Part shown: positions 11,597-23,376 of the stretch, piece after piece
How positions within the stretch are numbered: position 1 is the first letter of the stretch
Layout: each line of letters starts with the position of its first letter
Assembly (NCBI GenBank): GCA_015183035.1
Contig: JACZZP010000006.1
Coordinates: 1,922,001 to 1,986,000 of the forward strand
DNA: 64,000 bases
Direction: 5' to 3'
Source of the DNA: Meloidogyne chitwoodi
Lineage: Eukaryota; Nematoda; Chromadorea; Rhabditida; Meloidogynidae
Translations under genes and position numbers: made by a program
The notes under the pieces: generated by a model
Seen by the model: the letters and a program-made list of their open reading frames with translations, nothing else
Told to the model about the DNA's origin: nothing
Databases searched by the model: none

Positions 11597-13898
11597 ATGT
11601 CAAATAATTTAGAAGAATTAATATTTCCAAGTACTTCCCTTAGAGTGCCTGATAGACCTAATATTGAAAGAAGGAAAGAAGGATGTTTTCAAATTTTATT
11701 TTATGTAAGTTTTTTTATTAAAAAAATAAATAAATATAAAGATTTTATATTTTAAACATTAATTTAATATTTTTTATTAAAGTTTTATTTTTATTTAAAT
11801 TTTATTAATTAAATTATTTCACATAACCAGAAATTAATCTACTCGATTCAAAATTATTATTTAATTTTTAAATTATTATTATAAAATTTTCTTTTCTTTT
11901 TCTAATAATTTTTAGCCTTTAATAAAGATGAGTTGTACAGAACAATCAATTTGGGCTTTAAGTACTTTATGCGGACTTTTTGTTTTATGTGCACAAACTG
12001 CACCTATTTTCTTAGTTTTATTTTTAATTAAATTAAATTTTAAAAATTAAATTAACTTTTAAAGCTAGATTGGGTTCATATTAGAGAACCAAGACCTTTA
12101 AATCTTCCAAAAGAGCCTTCTTCTTTAATTAATGATGACAGAGGACCTTTGGTAAATTATTTAATTAATTTAAATTAAATTAAAAAAGGAAATTCCCTTT
12201 GAATATAATGCTGGATATTTTGGAATGTGTAGATATTGGATAGCAACAAATGAAAGTTTATTATTAAATAATGCAAACAATCCTTCAACTGATTTTTTAC
12301 TTCCTTTATCTGAATTAAATAAATTAATTCCTAAATTAGCACCGGATGCTTGTGTTTGGAATTCTGCTTATTCTGGTGAAGATTTAAGTGAATTTAGTTT
12401 TGCTACTAGTGCTATTTTAGGTAAATAATTATATTTTTATTTTTTATAAAATTTAATAAAAGTCTTGTTAAAATAAAGTAATGGGGGCAATGTGTAGGCA
12501 ATTTATGTTTTTTTTATTATTGGCTCTGGAGGATACCATTTGCTTAAACTTGTTTTTTTTTTAAATAAAAAAATAGAATTTTAATATTAATTAAATATTA
12601 AGTTCTTTTTAATAATTAGCAACTATTTTTATAATGGCAATAGAATGAGGAGAAGAGAAACTTAATCTGTGCTCTCTGCCTTGTTAATAATTTTTTACTC
12701 TTTTTTATATTTTTGACTATATTTTTGATTTTTGTGTCAATTCTTACTGAAATAGTAGAATTTAATTATCCTCCAAAATAATTTAATTCAACAACTAATA
12801 TTTTTTTGATTTTTATTTATTTTTTAAATTTAGTTCGCCTTCTAATCCCAACAATAATGCATTGTTCTGGTGCTTTATTAACTGTTTTTGCTTTATTATT
12901 TTCTTTTCTCGGACATTTTGGTCATAATTGGAAAACTATATTTTCTGCAATTTTATATGTTTTTGGAGGTTTTTTTATTAAATTTATTTATTTTTTCGTA
13001 AAAAATATTTTTAAAGGTTTAATAATCTTTATTGGTGTTTTACAAGTTATTTGTATAGTAGATGATGAAATGGCCCCTAGAATGAAACCTAATGCTGCTG
13101 GGGAACCTTCAGTCTTCACTTTTCGTTATGGCAAGATTTTCTTTAAATTATTTTTTTATTTTTTAGGATCTTCTTTTATGGCTGCTGCACTCAGTTTTTT
13201 ACCTGTACAATTATGTGTTTGGCTAGAAGTAAATTTAAATTATTTTAAAAATATATATTAAAATTTTATTATATTATCTCACCCTAAATTACTTATTTTA
13301 TTCAATTTATTTTTTTTCTTTCCCAAAACCTCTTAAATACTCTTTTCTCTTTTATCTGAAATCCTCTATTTTCATAAATCTTATAATTATTTTTATTTTA
13401 TTAACCAAAATAGCCACAACCTTTATTTTTCCATGAGTTACTCTTTCAATTCTCTTCTAACAGCTTTAGTTTTTTTTTTAATTTAAAATTTAATAATAAT
13501 AATAATTTTTTAAATATATTTTTTATTTTTTTTAAAGGTAACAGCTTTCTTTTTACGTCATAAAACACCAACAGATAAAAGTCTTGTCGTTCCTGGTTTA
13601 AATGAATTACGTAATTAATTTTTTTTAAATTAATTTATTTATTTTCTTTTTTAATTTAAAAGTAAATCAAGTTACAATAATTAGAACAAGAACACATCGT
13701 TTAGGAAGACTTGGAGGTTTTTCCCTTCAAGGAGGAAATAATAATAATTGTGGAGGAAGTAGTGGACGTTTTTCGAATAGAAGACGTTCTTCTAGAGCAT
13801 CAAAAGATTTAAGTGGAATTTTAAATAATAATAATTTAAATAATGATTCTTCTATTATTATTAAAAAAGATTATTCTTTTCACCATCTTTTAGTCTAA
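11597..13898 (+). CDS. Stargazin/TARP-like tetraspan membrane protein
   Basis: Nine exons (about 11597-11704, 11918-12013, 12065-12151, 12190-12420, 12832-12968, 13017-13130, 13168-13229, 13540-13608, 13663-13898) join in frame. Helix 1 is WALSTLCGLFVLCAQTAPIF. It is followed by a long extracellular loop with GYFGMCRYWIA in the place of the claudin-type loop motif. Helices 2-3 are LIPTIMHCSGALLTVFALL and ILYVFGGLIIFIGVLQVIC. The segment SVFTFRYGSSFMAAALSFLP then aligns with the SYSYGWSFYFGALSF region of vertebrate stargazin (gamma-2), followed by helix 4 and a basic, Asn-rich cytoplasmic tail ending HHLLV. TARPs are accessory subunits that traffic and gate AMPA-type glutamate receptors; C. 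elegans has stg-1 and stg-2. Family membership is a strong inference from topology and the helix-4 motif; which paralogue it is cannot be said. Confidence 0.8.
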
Positions 13899-14655
13899 AA
13901 ATAATAAAAATATTTTTTTAATTAAATTAAATTTTAAATTAACTTTTATAATTTTTAATTGTTTGAACTCTTAAAGGTATGTATATAACATGTGAAGAAG
14001 AGAAAAATTAAAAAAAAAATTTTTTTTTATCACAAGACTTATTTAGCAATGTCATAAGAGAGAGAATACGCCTGATTTCGCAGTAACAAGTCAACGTAGA
14101 CATTATTTAACCATTAGAGTCTGTCAATGACTTTCAGACTTGGAAATATTTTATATTTAATTAATTAATATTCTCTAAAATGTCTAAATAATTTAAAAGC
14201 AAAACAAGTTTTTTTTCCATCCTTCCCCAAAAAATATTATTTAAAAATATTTAAACAATTTTTATAACTATATTAGACTCAACTTTACACATTTTATTAA
14301 TTTTTAAAGCATTGATTCTTTTATTAATTTATTTAATTTTGGCAAAGTATAAAGGTGTCTATTTCAGTGCCTTTTAGTTAAACAATTTTTTATTAATTTA
14401 AAAAAAAATTAAAAGTCTCAATTTTTATCTCAACTAGGAATTTAATAAATTTAAAAATTTATTTATTTTTAAAGAAACTTTTTTTATAAATTTTTACTTT
14501 TTCTCAGTTCCTATAGGTTTAATAAAAATATTTTTTAAATAATAATTAATTATTTAAAATAATTATAACTTTGATAAATTCTGTAAAATCGTTTCTTTTT
14601 TTAAATAATTACTACATTAAATAATACTTTTTAGTTTGTTTATAATATTTAAATT
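13899..14655. other. Intergenic, no gene seen
   Basis: A/T-rich sequence with long poly-T runs (14024-14038 and elsewhere). Nothing protein-like on either strand. Confidence 0.5.
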
Positions 14656-15819
14656 ATGAAAAATAAAATAAAATTTAATTTTATTTTATTAATAATACTT
14701 TTTATTTTTAATTATTTTACTTTTGGAAATGTTGAAAAAATGGTTGATAATAATGGTAAGATAAATAAAATTAATTTAATTAAAAAAATTTTTTTTTAAT
14801 TAAATCATTTCCTAATTTTAATTAAAATTTAATAATTTTTAAGAAGATTTAGCAAAAGCTGAATATGAAGATTTAGAAACACTTAAAAAAGACCCTGTTT
14901 TTATTCGAGCATTAAGATCTGCTAAATTTTTGGAAAAATGGACGAAATATTAAATTATTTGACAAAAGTTAGAAATGGCAAAAATAAAGAAATTTTACAA
15001 CATTTTAAAAGTTTAAAAACTTTTAATAATTATTATAAATTGACAAATGAAGCAATGAAGAAAATTACTTCAGAAATGGAAACGGTTGAGGACATTATTT
15101 GTTTAAATTTAAATAAAAACGAGAGGTCTAGAGTTACTAAAATGTCAAATCATTTTGATTTTTTATAAATAAATAATTAAGTTTAACCAATCAAGATTTA
15201 AGATTCAGTTTATCCACTCTCCACTTTTTTGATTTTTTTCTCCAAAAAAAATAATTCTTTTTTTTTCAAATAAATATTTCAAAAAAACTTATTTGAAAAT
15301 AAATAGTTTGCGGACAAAACCTGCGACTTTTTGGTCGCTTAAGTAGAAAGTTTCACGTTAAGGTATTAAGTAGAGTAGGACGAAATTGAGCCGAGAGTCC
15401 CGGCAATCTCGGTCTCGGTTTTTCCCAAAAGTCTCGGTCTTGGTCTATAATAAAATTAATAAAAATTAAAAAAAATCAAATTTTAAATTATATTAACCTT
15501 TTTCTAGAAAAGTAATAAACAAACAGTAAAACTTGCTGATATAAAAAATATAGAAAAAAATAAACTTGAAGAAATACTAGAAGAAATTAAAAATGCAAGA
15601 TTAAATGGAATTGTTAGTGTTTTGTTTTTAAATGATTTTTGTACTGATGAATATTATATAAAAAATTATAAAAATGATTTTAATAAAAAAAAATTTGTGA
15701 AGAAGTTAAAGAAAAAGTAAACAAAATTATTGATATTATTTCTAAATTAACTGAACAAATTTTAGAAGAAAAAATAAAGAAATTTGAAAAAAACACATTC
15801 TTTAAGCCGAAATTTTAGT
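14656..15819 (+). pseudogene. Small secreted helical protein with two homopolymer frame breaks
   Basis: Exon 1 encodes a clear signal peptide (FNFILLIILFIFNYFTFG). The second exon gives a charged helical segment, EDLAKAEYEDLETLKKDPVF, up to FLEK. There the frame must gain one A in an A5 run at 14934-14938 to continue into MDEILNYLTKVRNGKNKEIL, which ends at 15168. A later exon from about 15508 (KLADIKNIEKNKLEEILEE) again needs one extra A in an A9 run near 15685-15693 to reach KIIDIISKLTEQILEEK and a stop at 15819. Both breaks have the same sign and sit in poly-A, so sequencing undercalls are as likely as decay. The connection of the last exon is inferred. No family recognised; the helical, cysteine-poor build is loosely like SXP/RAL-2 proteins. 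Confidence 0.45.
15170..15506. other. Non-coding stretch with GAGTCTCGGTC-type repeats
   Basis: A locally G/C-richer island (15300-15445) contains TCTCGGTCTCGG and TCTCGGTCTTGG, short direct repeats foreign to the A/T-rich surroundings. Probably a worn mobile-element remnant. Nothing coding. Confidence 0.35.
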
Positions 15820-16607
15820 ATAAGAGCTAAAAGTTTAGTAAACCTTGTTAAATTAAAATCTTTTTAAAAATATAAAGATACGAGTTAAAAAGAGGGTCAG
15901 TTATGATGAGTTAAACTAATATAAAAGACAAACTTTCTTTTTTTTTATTACAAAATTAATTAAAATTCAAAAAGACAAATGACATACCTATATATTTTTC
16001 AGAAAAATCAAATTTATTTTTTAAAACTTGTCAAAGTTGAATTAAAACTCTTCTAAACTATTATGTTTTGGGTGCATCCCCATTCCCCGGTCAGACACAT
16101 TTTACTAACAAAAGGGTCCTCTCCCAACTTGTTTTCCCGGTAATTCTTCACTATGTATAAATTGTCCCTTTTAAATGTTAAACTTTCCTCATATCATATA
16201 ACATTTCCATCCCTGTTCCCTTAAAAGCCTTCTGGGGGATACATTCTGCTATTATTTATTATATAAGTAATTATATTATCTTCCTTTACCTAAACATATC
16301 TTTTTAGTTAAAAATACATTTATATTTTATATAAAATTTTCTTTCGATTTTACAAAAAGTTACACATATTTTACAACACCATGATTTAAAAAAATTTAAA
16401 AATTCGTCTTATTAAAAGTATATATAAATTTGTTTTATAGTTTAGTCAAAATCACAAAATTAAAATTACAAACAATTAATAAAATAAGTAATTTTTAAAT
16501 TTTATAAATTACAAAAATAATTAATAAATAAATTCGTCAAAAAAAGAATATTAGTTTTTGTTTGTTTATTTATTTATTTTTTTAGTCAAAAAATTAGCAA
16601 AATATTT
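15820..16607. other. Intergenic, possible element remnant
   Basis: Mostly A/T-rich. A G/C-richer patch at about 16068-16250 begins TGGGTGCATCCCC and ends GGGGGATACATTC, an imperfect inverted pair that may mark a small worn element. No gene seen. Confidence 0.35.
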
Positions 16608-18491
16608 TCAAAATAAATTTAAAGTCATTTTTTTCTGATTAACAGACCAAGGGGTGCATTGAACAGAATGAAGTCTTTCATAAGCTATTTTCATTTTAAT
16701 TGCATCAGAAATTCCATTAAGTGCAGTAACAAAGGGAACTCTTTTTCCACTCTTTTTTTCTACTTTGCACCTTTCATGAAGATAAATCTTTTTTTAAAAA
16801 ATAAATTAAAAATTTTTTAAAATTTAAAGTTTTACATCTTTTCCACTTCTAAAATGTTCCCAAATACTAAATTTTTTAACATTTGCTATATTTGCAATAA
16901 CTCCAGTATAAAGAGCATCTTCAATTGCAAAAGCATGAACATCCTCTGTATTATTCATTATTAATTGAACAGCTTTTGAAGAAAGCAAATATGTTGGTCC
17001 ATTTGCATAATATGGAAAAATTGAAGAAGGAAAGTCTTGAGGAGAAACATACCTTTTTTAAAAAGAAAAAGAAGAATTAATTTTTAATAGATGCAGGTTT
17101 TTTATGTCAGCTAAAGTGAGCCTCAAAGAAAGTCAAAATTTTGGAAATGTCAAATGTTCAAACTATGCTGCCCCGATGGGTTGAGAACGCACTTTAGTGC
17201 AAAGATCATGTCAATATTCAATCTCTAATCATCTAACCAAACTCCAGTCCCAAGGGTTATAATAATTATCAAAAAAAAAATTAGGTAAACTCTAGTCATG
17301 AAATATTTATTAAAAAGGGATATTTTAAAACAAACTAAATTAATACCAGCGATGATTTTCATTTCGAATAGGAGACGATCTTTTAATCATTCCACCAAAA
17401 ACAGCAGCTGGATAACGAACAATTCTTCTTCCAAAATCATTGTCAATCCACCAAATAAGTCTGTCAAAGTCAATAACTGTATCATCATCTGTTTTTAAAA
17501 TATATTGGGCACTTGAACAAAAAATTTGTTGCCATTGAAAAGCTACATAAACCTTAAAAAACATTTTTGAATTTCAAAGTAAAAATTGGGCACATTCATC
17601 GTAAGACAATTCACCGAATGACAATTTTTGAGAGCAAATAGACAGATTTAAAACTCAACTGCTAGTTGAGGTAATTTGGTTTTTAAACCATCAAGTCAAT
17701 TATTTAAATCGATATATAAAATAAAACCTTTATTAAAAACAAAAATTTTTGCCTGTCGGTGAATTGTCTTTTTAGTAAAATGTCTTTTTAAAAAATATAT
17801 ACCTTCAAGTACAAATTTCGATAAGAATCGTCAATATCATAAATTATTAGATCATCAAATTTTATCAATTCTTCTTGCATTAGTTCGAATATTTGTTGCT
17901 CTTGTGGCCATCCCATAATGAATTTTAGTACAATGCTTAAAAATAAATGTATAATTTTAATTCAAAAATTAATTTTCAGAAGTAAAAAAATAAATTAATA
18001 TTAACAATAAATCCAACCTGCGATGAGCCTGAACAAATTTAAAAAAATATTAAAAAAATAAATAAATAAACCAAGTTAGCTGCCCAAGAATTTCTAATCA
18101 TATTACGTGTATAAAATCCATCTACTCTGCTTGGAACAAAAACAAACATTCTTGTATTTTGAGGACAAACTCCACTAGGTGTTGGCAATATTAAAGTATA
18201 ATTAATTTTTAAATTTTGAAAATTAATGAAAAAAATGTCTGTTGGAAAAGCAAATTCTTCATAAGCAAAAATACCAAAATTTTCAGTTATTGGTTCAGTA
18301 TCAATTTCAATTGTTTCATAATCTTTATTGTCAAGTTCCAAATTCTTTTTATTTTGTAATTCAGCCTTTTCACGTGTTAATGCTTTAAAAATAAAATTAA
18401 AAAAATTTAAAAAAATTTAAATATTACCATTAGAATTTAATAATTCAATATTTAGTAGTATTAAAAATAAAATTATTGAAAAAGAATTCAT
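16608..18491 (-). CDS. GT31 beta-1,3-galactosyltransferase-like glycosyltransferase
   Basis: Type II Golgi enzyme of family GT31. Exon 1 (18428-18491) gives the hydrophobic signal anchor (MNSFSIILFLILLNIELL). Exon 2 (about 18074-18383) carries the entry motif FVPSRVDGFYTRNMIRNSW. An 11-nt microexon (18018-18028) then joins in frame to SIVLKFIMGWP..FDDLIIYDIDDSYRNLYLK (about 17817-17937). The next exon (about 17340-17553) holds the metal-binding acidic triad, LKTDDDTVIDFDRL. The following exon (about 16840-17053) has YANGPTYLLSS and AIEDALYTGVIA, the counterpart of the E-D-V-x-x-G motif. The last exon ends at 16608. The enzyme would transfer galactose or N-acetylhexosamine from the UDP-sugar in a beta-1,3 link. 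The acceptor cannot be told; C. elegans has a large, varied set of such genes, including bre-2 and bre-5. Confidence 0.88.
17603..17770. mobile_element. 168-bp MITE-like element in GT31 intron
   Basis: Perfect 15-bp terminal inverted repeats: AAGACAATTCACCGA at 17603-17617 and its complement at 17756-17770. It is entirely inside one intron and has no coding potential. Target duplication not resolvable. Confidence 0.6.
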
Positions 18492-19512
18492 TAGATTAAA
18501 ATTAAATAATGAAACCTTAAAAAAGATTGATAAATATGCAATTTCTGAGTTGATAATTAAAAAAATTAAAATTTGTAAATTAAGGATAGAACGCCAAAAT
18601 AATTATTTTTAAATTTTTAATTTTAAGAGGTCGGTGCAGTGCGGATAGTCTAAAAACATTTATTTATTTTTCTCAATTAGATTAATATTTATAATTAAAT
18701 TCATTAAAAATAAAAGAAAATCATGAAATTTGTGTTATTATTCGCTTATAAAATTTTATGGAAAGACCTTACAGTTTTTTCCTCTTAAAAAACGCGTTTT
18801 TATTTTTTTATTAATTTTGGCGTTTTATTCATTACCTAAATTTTTCTTTGATGCGAACATATAAAGAAAAAGATTATTAATAAATCAATGGAATTTCCCC
18901 TCTTCTTTTTCATTATTTATTTTTAACCTTTTAAGATTATTTTAATATGCGTTTAGTTTTCCAGCCTATATTTAATTTTAAGTATAAAAATAATTTTTTA
19001 CTTCATTTTCTTAGTTTATCCCTTAATCCCGCACTTTTACAAATTTCATTTTTTAATTTTTATTTTCCCAAATTGAATTTTTATTTTATTCTTCCATTTA
19101 TTTCTTTTTTAAAGATGTGTCATAATTCTAATTTTTTATGTTTTTCTGATTTAATTCTTAAGTTTTATAAATAACTCTCTTTCGCTTAGAAAACCATCCA
19201 ACAGATTCCTTATCTTATCATTCATTTTATATGTTAATTTATCATTTTTTAAGTAACAATAAATTAAAATCTTAATATTGACAACAACAATATTCCAAAA
19301 TATGAACACCACACAAATTAAGGTTAATTTTAAATTTATTTTTAAAAATAAATATTTACGCTAATGTAAGAGATTTTTTTATTTGGTTACAAAATGGAGA
19401 ATCTAAAATGGAAATATTTTATAAAAATGACCCATTTTTTAGTGAAATTTGTGGCTAAATATTGAAATTTTTGTATCAGTGAAATTTTATTAAAAATGGA
19501 CGAGTTCTTTCT
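18492..19512. other. Intergenic region, no convincing gene
   Basis: Divergent intergenic region upstream of both the GT31 gene and the F-box-like gene. An open frame at 18947-19174 is Phe/Leu-rich by composition and has no family features. A fragment near 19378-19458 (FIWLQNGESKMEIFYKNDPFF) looks protein-like and could be a relic exon. Confidence 0.4.
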
Positions 19513-20780
19513 ATGAAGATCGAAAAAACAAAGTTACCAACAGAACTTTTATTAGAACTTGTCCATTTTTTTCCTTTTAACATTAAATGGGACAAAATAA
19601 GAGTATCCAAAAATTTCGATCTTTTCATCCACAAATTTCAAAAAAAATGGATAGTCCGTGCAAAAAATCCCGATCTAATAATTGTAAGTTGATTATTATT
19701 TAAGAAAACACCCAACTTTATTGGAATATATAACTTTAAAGATCTTGTCAAGATAATTTATTACAAACTTAATCAAAAGTTGATTATAATTTTTAAAAAT
19801 TTCATTTTTATTTAGAATAAGTTTGCTCTTCGCTCTGCATTTGACAAATTGAGCCAGCAAATTTCCTGGTTGAACGGAGTAGAAGAAGCTTTAAGCCCAG
19901 ATGTTTTGGACCATTTCGTTCGGACTTTGGATTGTATTTTAAATTTATTGGCTAAAGATCAATTTTTATTTTTAGTAATGCATGCTGACTACAGCACTTA
20001 TGCACAACTTGATTTGGAAATAGAGCAAGTAATCCTTTTATTTAATATTAAAATTAGAATAACTTTTAAAAAGAAAATGTTCATTATTTTCCACTTTATT
20101 TTTTTATTTTAGGTACGTTCGCGACTCGGTGATGCATCTTCTCTTAATGCCAGTGTTCGTTTTTATTTAATTATTTGGATAAAATTTTAAAACAAAAAAT
20201 TGAATCTGAACTTCGGACTCATTATTATACTAAAAAACCTATAATTTTGGAATGAATATAAAAATTAAAAAAAGATATAATTTTTTAACTTTTTTAATAA
20301 ACTGAGATAAGCTTAAATAATATTCTATTTTACAGTCGCAGGTGATTTTCAAAATAAGAAGAGCTCGTGTTGCTCAGCTTATACAGTTCTCAATAACTGC
20401 CATAGGAGATTCTGTCTCAAACGATTTCTTTTACTGGGATTTATTGTCTGGAGGTTTTATTTTACATTTCTTATTTAAATAAAAATTATTTTTTTAGTTT
20501 TGGATTATAAACTGTCCATGCTTGTTAATCTTGCTTCGCCATAGTAATTTTTTAATCTTAACTATACATTAGAGGCAATATAAGTTTTTATTGATTTTTA
20601 GAATTAAATTTTTCGTTAATTTTTAAACTTACAATTTTAATCATTAATATATTATTAATATTCTAAAGTGCTATACCATTGCCATCACCACCTTCACCAA
20701 TTCTTTGTTATGGTGGATTTCTTTTGATTTGCATTCTTGTTGGATATAATGGATATAAGAAATACGTCTCTCGCCAATAA
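19513..20780 (+). CDS. F-box-like N-terminus joined to unknown membrane-anchored protein
   Basis: Five exons join in frame (about 19513-19682, 19816-20027, 20114-20158, 20339-20454, 20671-20780). The first reads KLPTELLLELVHFFPFNIKW..IRVSKNFDLFI, typical of short nematode F-box domains, which usually recruit substrates to SCF ubiquitin ligases. The second and third exons give a helical region (LDHFVRTLDCILNLLAKDQ) with no known motif. The fourth is Cys-rich and basic (SSCCSAYTVLNNCHRRFCLK). It is followed by a hydrophobic stretch (RFLLLGFIVWSAIPLP), a Pro-rich turn and a last membrane segment (GGFLLICILVGYNGYKKY) near the C-terminus. An F-box plus a C-terminal anchor is unusual; exon 1 could instead belong to a separate relic gene. 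Function of the C-terminal part unknown. Confidence 0.55.
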
Positions 20781-21369
20781 TTTGTTTGGTAAAATTGTTG
20801 TTGAAAAAGGATAACAAATGATTATTTTTAATTTAATTCAATACTTTTCAATTTTTACTAAAACATGTATTTTTACGACTTCTAATTTATTTTTTAATTC
20901 ATAAAAACATGTATTTTTTTTTAATAGTCTTGTTTCTAGTTTTATCTAAAAATGAAATTTAACTATCAATAAAAAAACATGGCTTAAACATTTTTTGTTT
21001 ATCATTTGATATGTAAATGAAACAAGGCTTAATTTAACAATAAATTTAAGAATAAATGAGAATTAAATAATATTTTGTTTTTTGTTTACATTCTTTATTT
21101 GTATTTTTTATATTTTTAAATAATCTAAACATTTTAAAGTTTTTCTTAAAACGTGTTCAGCATTTGTTTCAATATGTTAACTAAAAGGTTTATTTTTATA
21201 TTTATTACTTTTTTTCTATCAAGTTTTGTTATTTGAGAATCAATAAACGTCAACAACGCATCCTTAGTAAAATGAAATTTTTACTCGGAAATTTCTCTAG
21301 GAGAATCTAGAGAATTGCTGCACACATTTCATGTATATTTAACAAATTTTTATATCAAAAAAGTTTAGG
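20781..21369. other. Intergenic, no gene seen
   Basis: A/T-rich with many T-runs and three ACATGTATTTTT-type motifs (20865, 20908 and related). No reading frame of note. Confidence 0.45.
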
Positions 21370-22541
21370 TTCCTGATGTCATTTTGAAAAGAGAAAATGA
21401 ATGTTCTGCAATTCGTAAATTTATTAAGGATGGAATTAAAACGAATACAAATATGAATTTCGTGTTTTGTGTATAAGTGGAGTTCCTGAGACTGGAAAAA
21501 CGGCGTCTGTTCTTTCGGTTAACTTTATTAATTTTCTTCTATTTAATAACTATTTTTAAGGTCGTGAATCACTTAAAAAATCAGTTAACTTTTCATTTAA
21601 AAATATAAATGGTTTAGAATTGTCTGACCCAAAAGAACTTTTTATTCAACTTTATTGTGTAGTAATGGAATGACTGGAGGAAGGAAAAAAATAACTCATC
21701 GGTTTAATTTTTATCAAATTATTTAAATTAAATAAATTTAGAGAAGCCCAACAATATTTAAATGATTATTTTACAAATAATGAAAGTAAGTAGAAAGAAA
21801 GCGGTTGTCGTTCTAATTGATGAGGTTTTTATATTTAACAACTTGTTATTCTTTTTAATTAAAAAAGGTAGATATGTTGCACACAAAACGGGAGGTTGTC
21901 ATTTATGCATTATTCAATTGGGCAGCTGAAAAAAATTCTAGATTTTGTGTGATAGCAATTTCAAATACTCTTGACCTTGCGGAAAGAGAATTTTCACAAA
22001 GAATCGTCAGCCGAATGGTTTTTTTAACTTTAAATGCTCAAAACTTTTTAATTTTAGGGAAGCAATCGACTTGCTTTCCAACCTTACGAATTTAAAGATA
22101 TTGAAGAAATATTAAAACATAGACTCGGAGAATGCAAATCTATAGGTTCTGGAACTATTGAATTAGCTTATAAAAAAGGTTAACTTTTCTTTTTAAAAAA
22201 TTATTAATTAAAAATATTTTTTTAAGGTTGCTTCAATTTTAAGCGATTTGAGAAAAGCTTTTGATTTACTACGCCGTGCAATTGATTTGGCATTGGAACA
22301 ATCTGAAAGGTAAAAATGAAGCTGAACTTCTTCTCATGTATTTCATTTACTTAATATTAATTTTTTATAATTTAAGTAGATTATTAAAGCAATAATAGAA
22401 TCAATAACTTCTTATTCACTTTCAAAATATGAATATCTACTTTTGAAAGCAATAGTTAATGAATTGGTCTCAACAGCTTTAGATGATACCGATTTTTCTT
22501 TAGCTTTTATGAGATATAAAAAATTAGTACTTCTCAAGGTT
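21370..22541 (+). pseudogene. Broken copy of ORC1 (origin recognition complex subunit 1, AAA+)
   Basis: Fragments align in order with ORC1. VPDVILKRENEC opens the AAA+ region, followed after a frame break by the P-loop SGVPETGKTAS (usual form GVPGTGKT). Then come NINGLELSDPKELFIQLY, Walker B VVVLIDEVDMLHTKREV, sensor 1 IAISNTLDLAEREFSQRIVSRMG, LAFQPYEFKDIEEILKHRLG, LRKAFDLLRRAIDLAL, and a start of the winged-helix part (YEYLLLKAIVNELVST). Breaks seen: a frameshift between 21440 and 21465, an in-frame stop near 21674, another shift around 21787-21800, and loss of the end of the winged helix after 22541. No BAH region is visible upstream. The exons from about 21870 to 22310 are still clean, so decay is recent or partly due to sequence error. 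ORC1 normally loads MCM helicases at origins; a working copy should exist elsewhere. Confidence 0.72.
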
Positions 22542-22894
22542 TAATTCCTTTGTCTTTGTAAGCATCATTTTATCATGTTCAGGAAATGGCTTCGTTTGTT
22601 TTTTATTTTTTTAAATTATTTTTTAAAGTTTTCAATTTGTTGTACTCTCCTCTAAATATATTAAACTTCATTGCAAAATTAAACCTGCTAAATTTTTTTA
22701 AGAGTTGGATAATTTGACAAAGAAGACAGCTTAATAATATTTTTGGGGATTTTTTTTCTTTTTTAATTTTGTTTAATTATCATATTTCATTTATTTATTC
22801 AGTTCTTGTCTTGTTTGCAAACAAAAAATATTTATATCCAAGGAATTTCACAAATATTTTATATTAAAAATAAATTTATTTTTTAACAATTTTC
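22542..22894. other. Non-coding stretch between ORC1 relic and transposon
   Basis: A/T-rich sequence with no reading frame. The last eight bases (CAATTTTC, 22887-22894) are the left target-site duplication of the next element. Confidence 0.5.
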
Positions 22895-23376
22895 GGTACT
22901 TGTCGGTTATGCCACACCCCCCAGTTCGGTGCCAAAATTTGAGTGTCAAATTAATACTTTTAATGCATTAATATTTAAATTGTGTTGGTGGAATATATTC
23001 TCTAATCGTATTTATAATTTCTTCAAATGCATCAGCAGATAATTACCAATCGATAGTAGTGCAATGGTCCAATCCAATTTCCCTACTCAAAATTCGATGG
23101 ATGTTTGTTCAGTAGACCACCAATAAATAAACTTCAGGATAGTGAGGAATTGAAGTTTTGATTGGAAAAACACGTATCGGGTCTTAGACCCTTTGTTGCC
23201 TTACAATTTTTTGTTGGGCATCGCCATATTGGCATCTACATGCTTAACAACCATCAATCATAAAAAACAACAAAAATGCGGATTATAATTTAAATATTAA
23301 TGCATTAAAAGTATTAATTTGACACTCAAATTTTGGCACCGAACTGGGGGGGGGTGTGGCATAACCGACAAGTACC
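22895..23376 (-). mobile_element. 482-bp DNA transposon remnant, Merlin-like, with 8-bp target duplication
   Basis: Terminal inverted repeats of about 87-90 bp (22895-22981 and 23287-23376) begin GGTACTTGTCGG and differ only in a C-run (6 versus 9). They are flanked by a perfect 8-bp direct repeat, CAATTTTC, at 22887-22894 and 23377-23384. The minus strand inside encodes a broken transposase fragment, LKFIYWWSTEQTSIE then, after a frame change, REIGLDHCTTIDW. This resembles the N-terminal part of Merlin/ISXO2-type transposases, where an IYxW segment precedes E-x-G-x-x-x-x-T-x-x-D-W. GG ends and 8-bp duplications fit Merlin. The catalytic part is gone, so the copy is non-autonomous. Class is inferred; the ends and duplication are directly seen. 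Confidence 0.85.

Noticed and set aside
18947..19174. Plus-strand open frame of 75 codons
   Set aside because: Almost only Phe, Leu, Ser and Asn from T-rich DNA; no start context or motif.
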